This document shows, piece after piece, positions 48,645-61,029 of a stretch of 64,000 nucleotides of DNA; positions within the stretch are counted from its first letter, which is position 1, and the number at the start of each line of letters is the position of its first letter. The notes under the pieces are model-generated. The model had not been told where the DNA came from, did no database searches, and saw only the letters and a list, made by a program, of their open reading frames with translations. The stretch spans positions 30,020,501-30,084,500 of the forward strand of contig AP031351.1 of NCBI GenBank assembly GCA_037833965.1, given 5' to 3'. The translations under genes and the position numbers were made by a program. Source of the DNA: Marchantia polymorpha subsp. ruderalis (Eukaryota > Streptophyta > Marchantiopsida > Marchantiales > Marchantiaceae).

Positions 48645-51600
48645 TCACGAGGAGTAGGAATTGAAGCAGCTTGGAAAGCAGCACAGGATCGGCGGGGTGG
48701 GCGATCTGCCATTGGTCCGAATCTCTTGGGCCCACTGGTTCGTTTTGGCTGCCTGTTCCCCGCATTGTGCTGCGGCTGCTGCGCGCATATTCTCCGCGCG
48801 CAAATGCACCGATGCTATTTTATTCTGCAAAATCTCGCTCGCATGCGACCGCATCCGTTCCAATTTCACCTGCCAGACGAGCACGGGTCCAACTGAGCCT
48901 TCGTTCACACATTCGACAGAAACACAAATTCTTCTAAACATAATTCAATCTCACAGCTGACTGACAGACCTCGTCGTGAGCCACAGGCCAGCACCAGCGC
49001 TGCACGATCTTACCTCCATCTTTCTCATCTCGGCCTCGGCCTTAGCCTTCTGATGTGCTTCCCACGCTAGAATCTTGGCTTCCTCTCGATGATATCTGGA
49101 GCATTATCAACGAGCACCAATGGAGTGAGACAGACAGCCACGAATGCATCCCCACTGCCAAGCATCTCCATACAATACATGACGTATAATATACGATGGT
49201 AGTGTTACTGAAGGCAGACAGAGGCAGAGGCAGAGGTAAAAGCATGCGGAGAGAATGTACCGTGACATGTACTTGGATTGCTCGGCTTCCTCCCAAGCAG
49301 CTGCTCGAGCCTCGAGGACATTCCTTTTGACTTCTTTGAAGTCCACGCTGAGGCGCAGACTTTTAGCACTTTCTTCCACTTCCTCCTCTCTGGTGGTCCA
49401 GTTGTTGTCGAGAGCAGCAGCTTGATCGAGCTCGAGCTTGGCCTGATGGCAGCTCTGAAGCTCCGTCACATCGACCCCGACCGACGCAGGTCTCCTCTCG
49501 GAGTGCACGGGAGTCGTGTTCAGACGGGCCGGCCCTGTGTGTAATCGTGGCGGGGTCACCGCCGCGTGAAAGCTTTGCACCGGAGTGATCTGCGTGGCTA
49601 TGTCTCTCTGAGACGTCGACGGTGTTATCTCGGTGGCCGCATCCTTCATGACGATGACTAATCGTCCGTTGTTCGGACTCGTGCTTTGGACTGTGATGGA
49701 GTCTGCGAACTTGTCTGAAAGCAACCAACCAATCAATCAATCAATCAGCCAAGCAAACATGGGGGGAACACATCCTCGAACCAATTTCAGCTCCATCCCC
49801 CGAACAAAATGGCAATGCCTGTACCTCGCAAACATTATGAAGGCAACACTGAAAGAATGTCGGTCAAGGAAACTGAATCCAGCAGCGCAGAAATCAAATT
49901 GCGGCGGGGCGAACAAACCTTTGGTGAAATTGTCAAAAATGGTGGCAGAATAAGCATCGTGCTTCTGATCAAAACTAGCAGGTTCGGTCGTATCTACAGG
50001 TGTACAAGCGGGCGCAGATTTGAGCGGCTCTTGAAGCTCCTTGGATTCGCAGAAATCCTCTCCGGGTCCACGTTCCGATCTCTCCCTGGCCAGCTTGTTC
50101 ACGGCCAGCAGCAGGTTCGCCTTCACCAAGGCGCCATCCGGAAGAGGGTGGACCTTCCCCTCGGGCCGAGCAGCAGCACCATCACCATCGCCATCGCCAC
50201 TGGACGCATCGGACTCTTTCGTGTCGGCAGCAGGAGGGCTGTCTTCCAAACCCCCGGCACCGCTGGTCGTAGTCGAAGCATCACGAGCTTGAGGCCGAGG
50301 CTGAGGCTGAGGGTGCGGGTGCGGGTGAGGATGATGGTGGTGGTGATTATGACTATGATTATGATTATGCGTATGATTGAGGCCGTGATGAGGAGACGGA
50401 GCGAACGAATTTCTCTCACCACCACCGAAATCGCCATTGTCGAGCAGCAATCTGGCGTCGTAGGACTCGGCACCGGGAGGCAAATTGTCACCGCCGCCAT
50501 TGCTGGGAGCCGATCGGGGCAAGTGGTGGCGCCCCGACAGGATGATGTGATGCTGCGGGGTCGAGCCTCCCGAGAGCGCACCATTGCCGTGCGAATTGGT
50601 GCTCGACCTGGCCGACGACGCAGCGGCCGCAGCAGCAGCAGCTGCAGCTGCGGCCGAAGGAGTCTGAATCCACTTCTCGGCGTCCTCCCACTTCGCCGGC
50701 GGCGGCCGCGGCTTGAGGGGGTTGGCCTTCAGGTACTGCCCGCCTCCGAATCTCTGCTGCTGCTGCTGCTGCTGCTTGACAGTGGCGCCCGCTGCGCCCC
50801 CTCCGTACAAAAGGTGCTTCTCGAGCGGCCCATCCGAGAGCCCGTTGCTGGCCCCGGCCAGCGAGGGCAGAGCGTGCAGCGAGGCGTCGGACGGGAACAT
50901 GATGCAGGCAGCGCCGCTGACATGGCTCTCGCTCTTGCGCCGGCCCTCGGCGAGCCGAATCGACGCCACGGACTCGAAGCAATCGGCGCCCGACGATTTG
51001 CACGACGAATTGAGCGAGAAGGGCATCTCCGGAAACTCCTTGACGAACTTCGACGCCTCCTTCACCTCGGACGAGAGCTCGAGCAGCGCCGAGCGCGGCC
51101 AGTCTCCGAAGGCCGGGTGCCCCGGCGACTCGCCCGGCGAGAATGCGCTCTTCGAGCTCTTGGAGCTATGGTGTCGGTACCCCGCGACCCCCGACCTGCC
51201 ATCGCCTGCACACAATGAATCGATCAGCCCCCGAATCGACCAGTTAGCTCTCGACCCCGACTGTCAACGACGGGACATTCGTCAGAGGATCAGTGAAAAA
51301 CACTTTGGGACATTGGGCATTTGGGGAGGGAGGGAGGGTGGGGCGGGGCGGGGTGGGGAACGAACGAAGCCAATGTGAGCTTCTTCTTCGAAAGAAGGGA
51401 GGGAGGTTGGGCATGGCCGCCCGGGGGATTTGATGGGGAAGGGGACGGGGAGTGTAATAATGTGGAGCTGCGCCAGAGGAAGCATCACAAACTAGTTGGG
51501 AGCTCACCGAATTGGACTCGAAACTCGTGATCACGGGCTCTGCCGAGAGGCAGGGCGAGTTTAAGCTCGCGGGCCCTGATGTCTTCGCCGAGCGGGCCTC

Positions 51601-52992
51601 TAACCAGAAACTTGTGGAACTCTATTTGGTCCTCGTAAGCTAAACCTGAACCGATCTGTACAATGCTACAATCCTTTATACAAGCTTCGCCGGACCTCAA
51701 TTTGCCCCTGCCACTGACTATCTGCTCCAATGGTCCGTTGATGCTAGTCACCAACATATCGTACATGGACCCCGCCCCGGCTGCGCGCTCGGGCTCCTCC
51801 GCAATTTCTACGAGCTGCTGCGAGCTCGTGGCTTGAGGCCCGGCGTCTTCTCTACGGAGTCTAGAGCCTGGCAGGGGTTGATCTCTTGCTAGGGATTTGG
51901 ACGAGAGCGACCTTATTCCGGCGGCATTTCTCCATGAATTTCTGTCCAACACTCCGATGGCTAGGGATTTTGGCAGTCTAAAGGTAAACGTATCGGTTTC
52001 GACTCCTTCATTTTCTGCATCATGGACACAGCAACAAGCGAATTGAGAAATGTTTCCACCCGCATCCGCATCCGCATCCGCCTCCTGTCAACTCCAGTCC
52101 CACTCCCCTCCCTTCCATCGATAGTTCTTCGCAGCTGCTGCTGCTGCTGAGCTGCGGTCTGCAGCAGCCCAGACGAGAGCTGCAGGTCGAGAAGATGAAG
52201 AGGAAGAGGAAGATGACGAGAAGAGAAGAGAAGAGAAGGGCGAGGGCGATGCGCTGTACCTGAGGGATAGGGAATAGAGCTCGGGATGGAGCTCGAGGTG
52301 CTGTCGGCACCGGCGGACGAGAGCCTTCGAGTGAGAAGCTCGGTGTCGGAGCCACGCACGTACACTTTGGAGCCATCCTTGTTGATGCTCCTGCCGATTC
52401 GGTTTCGCGGCGACGAGGTCTCAGACGATGGCCCCGACGAGAATCCCATTCTGGCCGGCACCGAGGGCAACGAGTGCGCTTCCGACACCGATTCCAGACC
52501 ATTGCGGTCTCTGTCTCTGTCTCGGTCCTGCACAGCCCCCCATCAATTTCAGCTCTCGTTCTCGCCCAAACCCTTCCTCACACAACTCGCTCACAACAAT
52601 CACAAGCCTGAGAATCAACATTCAGAGTGCAGAGCTCGGGAGACGCATCGAGAGGAGTGGCAGGGGTGGGAATGGCGTACCTTGGCGGAGAGCTGGCGAG
52701 TCAGAACCGCAGCGAGGCTGGCTCCGGAGGGGACGGGCGCGCTGTCGTCCTCGGCATCGGAAATTGAGTAGACGCGATCGTGGCGGGGCAGTTTCTTCAA
52801 GTCGGAGATGCGGCGCTCGAGGCTGGCGGAGGCGGACGAAGCTGGGCTGACGATGCGAGGGTCCGAGATGACGGATTTCGGGCTCTCGACTTCTTTCGTG
52901 GTCCTCGATTTCAATTTGGTGATCAGCTGCTGCTGCTGCTGCTGTCCGGCCTGCGCCACCACGACGACGCCTGTCGATTCTTTGTGACTCAT
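48645..52992 (-). CDS. Remorin-family protein, very long N-terminal region (1044 aa)
   Basis: Spliced model complement(join(48645..48869, 49014..49095, 49261..49714, 49919..51205, 51508..52014, 52260..52527, 52681..52992)). All six introns are GT-AG and every phase agrees. An in-frame TAA lies 9 nt before the ATG. Remorins are plant plasma-membrane nanodomain scaffolds. Seen: Q-run 17-22; KWEDAEKWI at 534-542; Q-run 507-513; A-run 547-558; His/Asn/Pro-rich tract 640-661; MKDAATEITPSTSQRDIATQ from 814, typical of long remorins; then the C-terminal coiled-coil remorin domain from about 923 (AWEEAEQSKYMSRYHREEAK, AWEAHQKAKAEAEMRKMEVK) to about 1003. The tail CCFPSC (1033-1038) fits the S-acylated remorin anchor. 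Long family members are usually about 350-600 residues, so the length is exceptional. Residues 194-362 match nothing I recognise. The GTTTGT donor at 49918 is the weakest junction, but its phase is required. Confidence 0.9.
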
Positions 52993-54259
52993 TGTTCGTT
53001 AAGGACTCGCCCGTGCAATCGAAGTCGAAGGAAACTGGCCTCTGAAAATCTCTGCTGCTGCTGCTGATTCCGCTGCTGCTCTCCCGTCGTGGCGTCGCTC
53101 ATTTCACGGCATTCGGACCCGCCACATCGAGGTCAGTGCGGTGCTGCTGAATGGGCGCCACTTTCTGAGGATGATGGTGGTCATCTACTGCTGCCAGGTC
53201 CGGCATCGTCCTCGTCCTTGCCCTCGGACCACTTCGTTCCGTCTCCTGGTCCTCGGCTTCTTCTTCTCCCTCCGCTTCGCCTCCCGGCGATGGATCACCC
53301 TCTGCAGCTCGAAATGCTCGATGCATTCACCGACTCCTCGTCCGGCTCGCACCCCAATGCGCCAATCTGTACCGACTGCTCTCGCTTCGTTCGACGACGA
53401 TTACAATGTCGGCACAGGCTGTTCTCTCGTTCTCCCTGTCTCTCATTCGCTTAATCAATCAATCAATCACTCACTGTGCTGCACGAGCTGCTGGGACATG
53501 GAGAGGTCGAGGTGGCGAGGCCCAGGGAGACGGGAACTGGGTCTGGCATCAGAGCCTCTCGAGCACAAATGTCCAGTGCTCCACCATTGCAGCAGCAGCA
53601 GCCATCGCATGGCTCGCAGGGGAGCTACGATTCCTCGAGAGCGACGGGAGTAGAGGCGGAATCCGAAAGTCCTGCGCACTCGACCGGGCTCGCTGCTGGT
53701 TGGTGCACGACGTGTTGCTGCTCCCGACTCGACGAGACACGACCTGCCAGGAATGAAGCAACGAGGTCAAACATCGACTCTGATTCCGTGTCCCGTCGTC
53801 CCCTGCAGTGGCTCCAGACAAGATGACAATGCTATGGATCCCCGCAAGGACAGCCCGTCCCCTCCCCCGCAGGTCTCTCCTGTCTCTCGAGCAAGACGCT
53901 TTCTTCGCTCGCAGGCACACCTCGTCCTAGTCCTGATCCTCTATCCTCATCCGCTCGACTATTCTCCGCAAATTCCCAGCCCCACCCCAGCCCCACTCGA
54001 GTTCGCTCGCTCACAGATTTTAATCAGAGGCACAGCCTCTGTCCATTCTTCTCGCAAGCACTCATCGACGCAGACAAACGGACAAAGTCAGCCCAGCACA
54101 CCATGCCTTCCTTTCACAACAAGCCAGATAGTCAATCACCGGATGGATAAATCATGGCTCGATGGCACGCAGCAGCAGCAGCAGCAGGAGCACAGTCAAT
54201 ACCCGTCAACAGTTTCAACATTCTCCGCTGGACATTATCGCCCACCAAGACTCAGACTC

Positions 54260-54293
<34 letters not shown>
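54260..54293. repeat. (GA)n microsatellite
   Basis: Near-perfect GA dinucleotide run with one interruption. A second run occurs at 54338-54353. Both lie upstream of the remorin gene, where GAGA elements are common in plant promoters and leaders. Confidence 0.9.
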
Positions 54294-54294
<1 letters not shown>

Positions 54295-54722
54295 TCAGAG
54301 CAAAGCAGAACAGAGAGGAAGGGAGGAATTGAGGTAGTGAGAGAGAGAGAGAGATGGGGGATGAGTGAGGGATGAGGGAGGGCGAGCATGCTACCTGAGC
54401 GAATCGCAGACCGGGTGATCAGTGAGAGAGAGGGAGCAGCGCTGGCTCGGAGCAACGCATGGCGCTAAAAAGCAGTTATGCCAACGGAACAGGACCAAAT
54501 GTGGAACGTAGTGCTCGCAGACGTCGAGCAGAACGCGGGTGCGCGGGCGAGCTGCCGGGCTGCCTGCGTCGCTCACGGGGACGGACAGACAAACAAACAA
54601 ACAATCAATCAACCGAGTTCCAGTCCAGTCCAGTCCACTACGCGAGAAAGATGGAACCGAAGCAAAGGAAAGGGCAGCTCCTGCAGAGCTGTTGCAGCTG
54701 CAGCGCAAGGGAAGGCAAGGGA

Positions 54723-54748
54723 AGGGAAAGGAAAGGAAAGGAAAGGAA
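54723..54748. repeat. (GGAAA)n microsatellite
   Basis: Five pentanucleotide units within a longer purine-rich tract. Confidence 0.85.
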
Positions 54749-55420
54749 GTGAAGTGAAGAGGGGGACGGGGCAGTCAGAAGCAGATGATGGAGCAGTAGC
54801 AGTAGCAGCAGTAGTAGCAGCAGCGGCAGGAGAAGCAGAAGGAGGGCAAGAGAGTGGCCCGCAAAGCTTGGGAAGTTGGCAGCCCGGGCATGAATTGACT
54901 GAACAGCCAACGGGCAGGCCAGAGGCCCCAGAGCTGCAGCTCAGAGAGAGCAGAGGACTGTACAGACCTGAAGTGCGGCCCTGCCGGAGCTGAGCTGAGC
55001 TAAACTGAGGGGACGGGAAAGACATCTTTGTCTCCTCGTGACTTAATTACAGCTGCACTCAAATGTGAAATCCGTGTAATCCACTACAATCTCGAGACCA
55101 GGCGCTAAACCATGCTGCTGCTGCTCACCACTTCTGGGCGAGCGAGTAATATAACGAAAACGAGGGCAATACCCCATCACGTCGTACACAGAGGAACCGT
55201 GCCAACCCGTGCTTAGCCTTTGGCTTAATCCGAGACTCTGATCTTTGACCCGCTTACGACTTTCTTTGCCCTGCAATGTGGAACAGCGGCCATCTCACTG
55301 ATAGCCACTCTGGCGGGAGGGCAGAGAGAGGTCCTAAGAGAGAGAGAGGGAGGGAGGGTTGAGGGGTGGCCGAGAAGCTTTGTCTCTTATAAAACTATAA
55401 CTGCGGATCGGGAGAATCTG

Positions 55421-58400
55421 CCGCCATTATGAACGTCGGATTTAATCTCCGGCCATCGGGTCAAAGTCCTCAGAATTCAGCGAGCATACGGAAACCGCCC
55501 TCCACCTCGTGTGCAAGGAGGGGTGCGCCATGGAAGGAAGGCAGGAAGGAAAAAAGGGAATCAAGGGAAGTTTTACTCTGCTCGGTGCTAGTGCCCTGAA
55601 ACCTGTGCCCGCCCTGCTGCTGCTGCTGCCTGCCTGCCTGCCCCACATCTACCCGAGGCTGTTACGCAGTCTGCATGTGAAAATGTAAAAACTGGGATAT
55701 TCACATATCCGGGGGGCATGTCCGGGTTATGGTGTACCTTCGTGAGGATCTGCTGCTGCCTGCATGGATTGAGCTCCTTTCCCTCATCGATGGCATACAG
55801 TGTAAGGCCTACAGATCCCCTCCTTTCGCAGTTTTGTCGCGTTGAAAATACTTTTTTCGGGGCGCAACAATCTGCTGCATGTCCGTTTCAGCTGGAGAGC
55901 CGGCTCGTTCCTCTTTCTCTCGTCTGTGCACGAGCTTGATATTGTGGCCATATGATTAAAATATTGCGCCAGGCTTGTTCTCGTTCTGGTTTGTTTTCCA
56001 TTGAAGCTCGGCTGTTGGAAGGGACATGTCCTTTGACTGCCTCGAAGGGAGGATCCTTCGACGTGCGTTCGCAGCAACACAAGGTGCAGATGCGTTCGTT
56101 AGTCTGCCGTTCTCTGGTTCATAGCACGCGGGCACTGGTGTTCGAAATCTGCTCTTCGCATGAGTGCGTGCGAATTCGAGTCCTCCGCCAGTCTTGTGCA
56201 AGGATTCTGCATGAAGGCATATTTCCAAGTTTTGACTTTGGAATCATGCATCCCACACATGCAAAGAGAGAATCTCTGGTACCAAATCTTTTGGTGGAGG
56301 CAAATTTGAGAGGATGATGTAGGAGCCTTCCCAATACGCCGAGCATGCATACTTTGCAACGAAAGTCGGTGGCCTAGATAGATCCTCCATCTCTCACCGA
56401 GAATGTTATTAATGCTTTTGTTTCAAGATTCATGTGCTAATTCCTTACCTCCCTCGAAATTCCTCTTCTATACCCGCATAATTTCGTTGACGATTCTCTC
56501 TTTTTTAATAAAACTTATTTATCTTCAGATCATGAGGGAAAGGGTCTTGCAATGCATTTCATGGCAGGAAAGGAATCCAATTGGACTTTCTTTCTCCAAA
56601 TGCTTGCTCTCCTCCTTATTATTCCTAAACCGTGTCTCCAGTAATTTCGCATTTCGAGGAAAGAATTTAGCCACAGATTCCGAGACCCTATTAGTCTTGG
56701 AATCTGGCCAGGAGCCTACTTTGGATTCATGTCATCGCCTAATCAGGAGATATTTGTATCCAAATATATAATTCCATCTCCCGAAATACGCTCAAGTGCT
56801 TCGTCTCAATATTATGGGTTTGACTGCCTGCATAGTCTAACCAAAAGACGCCGAGAATCTAGTCAATGGGGCTAGAAGCCCAAACGAGAAATGCTCGTAC
56901 GTTGTGACTGAATGGCCACTACAATGCCACAAATTGTAGGCTTTTCGTTCGGGAGACGAGGACAAGATGTTTGGCCAGCATTGAAGAACAGACTTTGCTC
57001 TTGTAAACAGTGCCCACATTTGACACTTCCTAAGGCCTTCTCATCTCAAGTCCTTAAGAGGAGCTCACTGTTCTCACTCCCAAAGACAAGCCAAAATCGC
57101 AGTCTTCATGCTCGAGAATGCGTGACTGTACCTCGAGGTCAATTATTCCGCACTATCTAAGACACCTTTAAGAAGGAATGTTTCACTTTTGTCTGCTCGG
57201 GAGAAAGAGAGGGAGAGGGAGAGAGTGTGAATATACAATTTATTAATTACTCCCACCACGTAATCTGCCCTCTCGAGTTTACTCGACACTCAGTGAACCC
57301 CTTGAATTACCTCATTATGCTCTTGAGATTTGCCCACCGACTTGAGATGCGTATTAAAAAAAACCGAATATTCTAGCGCACTCTCACTCCCACCGATCGT
57401 CAATCAACGAACTGGAATGATCATCAGCGGACATGCAGTGCGGCCATGTTCTCCTGCGACTGCAGAATCCCACTGCCGATACATGTGTCCGTCCTCACTC
57501 CCGACCCATCATCCTCGAGAACGTGCCGCCCTCCATGAGTGGGAATGGTGTGGGGCGAGACAGAAAGCATCATCCTCCATCTTCCAAATGCTTCACTTTC
57601 GTCGCCTCTTGCCTCTCCATCCATCAGGAGGAGGAACAACAGAGCGAGTGCGCGATGAGGGAGGACAACAACAACAACAACGAATGTGTTCCTTACACAT
57701 GACATTCTGAAGAACCTCTGCACTCGACGGCAGGCAAATGTTCCTCTCCCCACCACTTGAATAAAACATGAATCGAGTGTAACGCCCACCCCCAACACAC
57801 ACACGCACACTCTTCCTTCCTCGGTCCACTTTTGGTATGCGGCCTTCATATTGTATGCATATGTCCAACCTTGAAATTCAGATAACATCCCAGCGAGAAT
57901 CTTCCATTATGAGGCTGGTCCCGGCCATTGAGGAGTCGTCCGAATAAAAATCTCGTTTAACGGATCATCTCGTAAGAAGTCGATGCTGACGAGAGAAATG
58001 CATCCCTCGTACGAAGACAAGCCATTTCCTTTGGGTAGCAGCTGCAGTGGTTTTCTACAATCCATGCATCCAGTTGACATGACCTATGTCATGAGCTTGT
58101 ACAGCCCCCACATAGAGCTGGGCTGTAGTCAAAGTCAAAGTGTGAGACAAACTGCTACGACTACAGTGGTGTCCAGATATTGTCACGACCCCAATTGGAA
58201 GCACCTCTTTGGCAGTTACCAACATACCCAACGATAATCAGATCGTCATGATCCAGCACATTGGAGCAACGAACCACACCACAAGTCACGATAAAGCGAG
58301 TCAAAGTCTCGCTCGAGCTGCATGCTTTGTGCTATGTAGTCAAAGGTGTGTTTGAAGGTTTCCCACTTCTCTTTCAGCCGTGATTCTCTAGATCGTAAAT

Positions 58401-61000
58401 TCCACACTGCAAAATAAATAAATAAATAAACAATTGTTATAATTACCAAAGAATATTTCTCTCTCTCCGTTTTCACTGTATGTTATACAGTAAGTCCCTC
58501 TCTTAATGGAAATTTGGAGAATTCGATTAGATGAGAAATTAAAGAATCATAAATACTTCATGCCCTTTTATGCAAGTTGTAGCAAACCAGTCCCTTGGGA
58601 ATCTGAGATCGTCTGTATCCAAAGCAGCTTCGAGTTAGACATGGCAAACGGTTTAATCGATGTACTTATTTCACGTACGTGTGAACGAGCTGGAAGAGAA
58701 GCGAGAGACGAAAAGAAGGGGAAAACGCCAACTCCGAAGGTCGTTGACTGTTTCGTGTCTGTTCCTCCAACAGTGACTTGCTTGTAGATTATTATCAGCT
58801 CTCAGTCTAACGCTCCGACATCAATACAATTTCTCGAGGTGTCTGCCCTCCTGTAAGATCGAATGGGTCGGAATGAATAATAATTATGGTCGGAGAAAAT
58901 TTAGCATCAACTTGTCATAATTTGTGTGTGAGAAAAACTCTCGAGACTCTTGCGTTCGTCTCTATAACTACTAGTTGTTTGCCACAAAAACAACTTCGAT
59001 ATATTATCACTAGTAGATGTAGAGCAAGTGGGAATGATTGGAATCATCTGTTCCCTTCGCAGTGGATAAATGCACCTTAATATACTCAGACTTATTCCTA
59101 TCACTATTGAACGGTTATGTGCGTTTAAGAGTAGTTCGGGACAAACACTGCTTGCCTTTACTTCGTCGCACACCTCTTACAAACTTTCTTCACCATCGAG
59201 CTACAAGGGCACTGTATGTTATACCATGTGCTACCTCACGGAAAGAAAAGGAGGACCATGCCTGCAGATCCCCGATACACAACTGAAGAAATCAACTTTC
59301 TTCATTTCCATGGGTCTTAATATATTTTCATACGTCGTAAAGGACAACGAGAGTTTGGCTGCCTCCTCCTCCTTGGATACGTTCAAAATCAGTCCTTATT
59401 AAGAGAATCGCTGCTCCGTGAATATCATCTTCTGGGGTGAACTTCCTTCCACACTTCATGGTGTCTCACTCGTGCTGACTTGTGCTCAGAGTCCTCGTGC
59501 ACCAGAACGAGGGGAGGCTCAGCCGGGAAGACTCATGCTCTAAGAACAAAAGATGATCCAACTTCGAATCAGCCTCCAATGATCAAGGTATAAATACCTA
59601 GGATTGCATGAGATGAGTAGCTTATGATCGTACTTTGTTTGATCAAACAGTCACATGTTTTGTGATATACAAATCCGCCCGCACACTAGTTAGTGGCTGC
59701 AAGTCAGGCTCATGACATACGTAATCTAAGCTCAAAGAGCTACTAATACTACCTCTGCACCGTATTGATGTCTCGAGGCTCACGAATTTTTATTGCCCAC
59801 TAATGGACGTGAATGAAGTCACACTAGAGCCCTCGTAATCTAGGATCCACAAAGGGCGCCATAGTTGTTAGTTTCGTGTGACACCAGACTGTCATTCTGG
59901 AATTATTGTATTGATTTGCGGATCGACTGCATCCAGCATCTCAGTCTTCGATGTAAAAATACTTAACACCTACACCAGCGAGATCTAATAAGCGCTACGA
60001 AGACTACGGATGGATTAATACAAAGTAATCACTTGTCCTCTGTGATATCCATCGGTATTCAGAACCCAATGGAACGGGTGTCTGTCTGGACCGACTGAAC
60101 GACCTCGCTCGCAGCCGATTATATTTGCTAGTAATCAATGAGCCTTGAAGTCTCGAGGGGCTGCTCAGCGGGGTTTTGCAGATTATCATTGATAATCTGA
60201 GAAGGTGAAAATATGTGTCATCCGCTGATCAGACTCGTAGTCCTGTAGACTGTGACTAAATTCTGGCAGGAAATATGTATTTAATTGATTAATAAATCTA
60301 GTGTTTAATCAGCAATGATCAGACTGTGTAGAGCTCGTGGTAGTAGTTTTCAAGGCACCGTATTAGATTCAGATGTGTACGAAACGTTTACCAGATCAAA
60401 CTGGGCTGGTCATGCACAAATATTAAACTCCGGAATGATGAGCCTGACCGTCACTTTCCACTGGAACGCTTACAACCCTAGGAAGTAAATACACTCCCTC
60501 CTCGCCATCATCAGATTTAGACTAGTGTCTACTTCTTTTAAGACATGTTTATGAGATTTGCATACTTCACTTAAGCACATGTCCTGTACACATCTGCGAA
60601 GACAATAGATTTGTACAATACGTTCCGGTAAATTTATGCTTATGCTCTTTGGAATGTATTTTGGAGGATTGCTTGTCCTCCTTGTTGTGCTTGTTGGTAC
60701 GGGAGATGAGGTGGTGGCATTGTTGCAGTGGCATGTCAAGCATAGGGCTTAAAGCTGGGATTTTTGCCGTAGGGTTTAGGGTTTAGCACGGACAGTAATC
60801 TAGCAATCCGTTACAACGAGAGGAGGGAGAGTTAAAATATTAGAGAATCACTCGATTTTATTGACGACAAACTGTGGGCAAAAGGTTCCCCAAACCTGCT
60901 GAGCTTGACAATGGCGTAGGGAAATGAAAAATCAATGGATGGACTAGGACGACCTTTGACGCAACTCGATGCAAACTCGAGGAGTATGCACTGACTGACA
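55421..61000. other. Region without a supported gene
   Basis: Mixed composition with many short frames and no recognised motif. Simple repeats include (AAC)n at 57666-57680 and (AAAT)n at about 58410-58428. A 10-bp hairpin (CAGATTATCA T TGATAATCTG) lies at about 60177-60197. Confidence 0.45.
60771..60787. promoter_or_regulatory. Tandem telo-box (TTTAGGG repeats)
   Basis: TAGGGTTTAGGGTTTAG; on the minus strand it reads CTAAACCCTAAACCCTA. Plant telo-boxes (AAACCCTA) mark promoters and leaders of many translation-related genes. Small minus-strand frames start just downstream (about 60739), but none is recognisable, so the regulated gene is unknown. It is too short for an interstitial telomere claim. 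Confidence 0.4.
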
Positions 61001-61029
61001 GAATTGGGTGGCGAAGTCAAAGAAGGGAG

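Larger units (their letters stand above)
52993..55420 (-). promoter_or_regulatory. Probable leader and promoter region of the remorin gene
   Basis: GC-rich DNA upstream of the remorin start, dense in simple repeats (CTG/CAG runs near 53050, 53590 and 54170; GA runs at 54260 and 54338; GGAAA at 54723). No conserved reading frame was found. A TATAAAACTATAAC stretch at about 55390-55403, where GC content changes, is a possible core promoter but its strand is undetermined. Several short ATG frames on the minus strand could act as upstream ORFs if the leader starts this far out. Confidence 0.35.

Noticed and set aside
49809..51218. A 469-codon plus-strand open frame
   Set aside because: It is antisense to the large remorin exon 4. 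It has low-complexity Arg/Val-rich content and no family motif, whereas the minus strand has remorin motifs and phase-matched introns.
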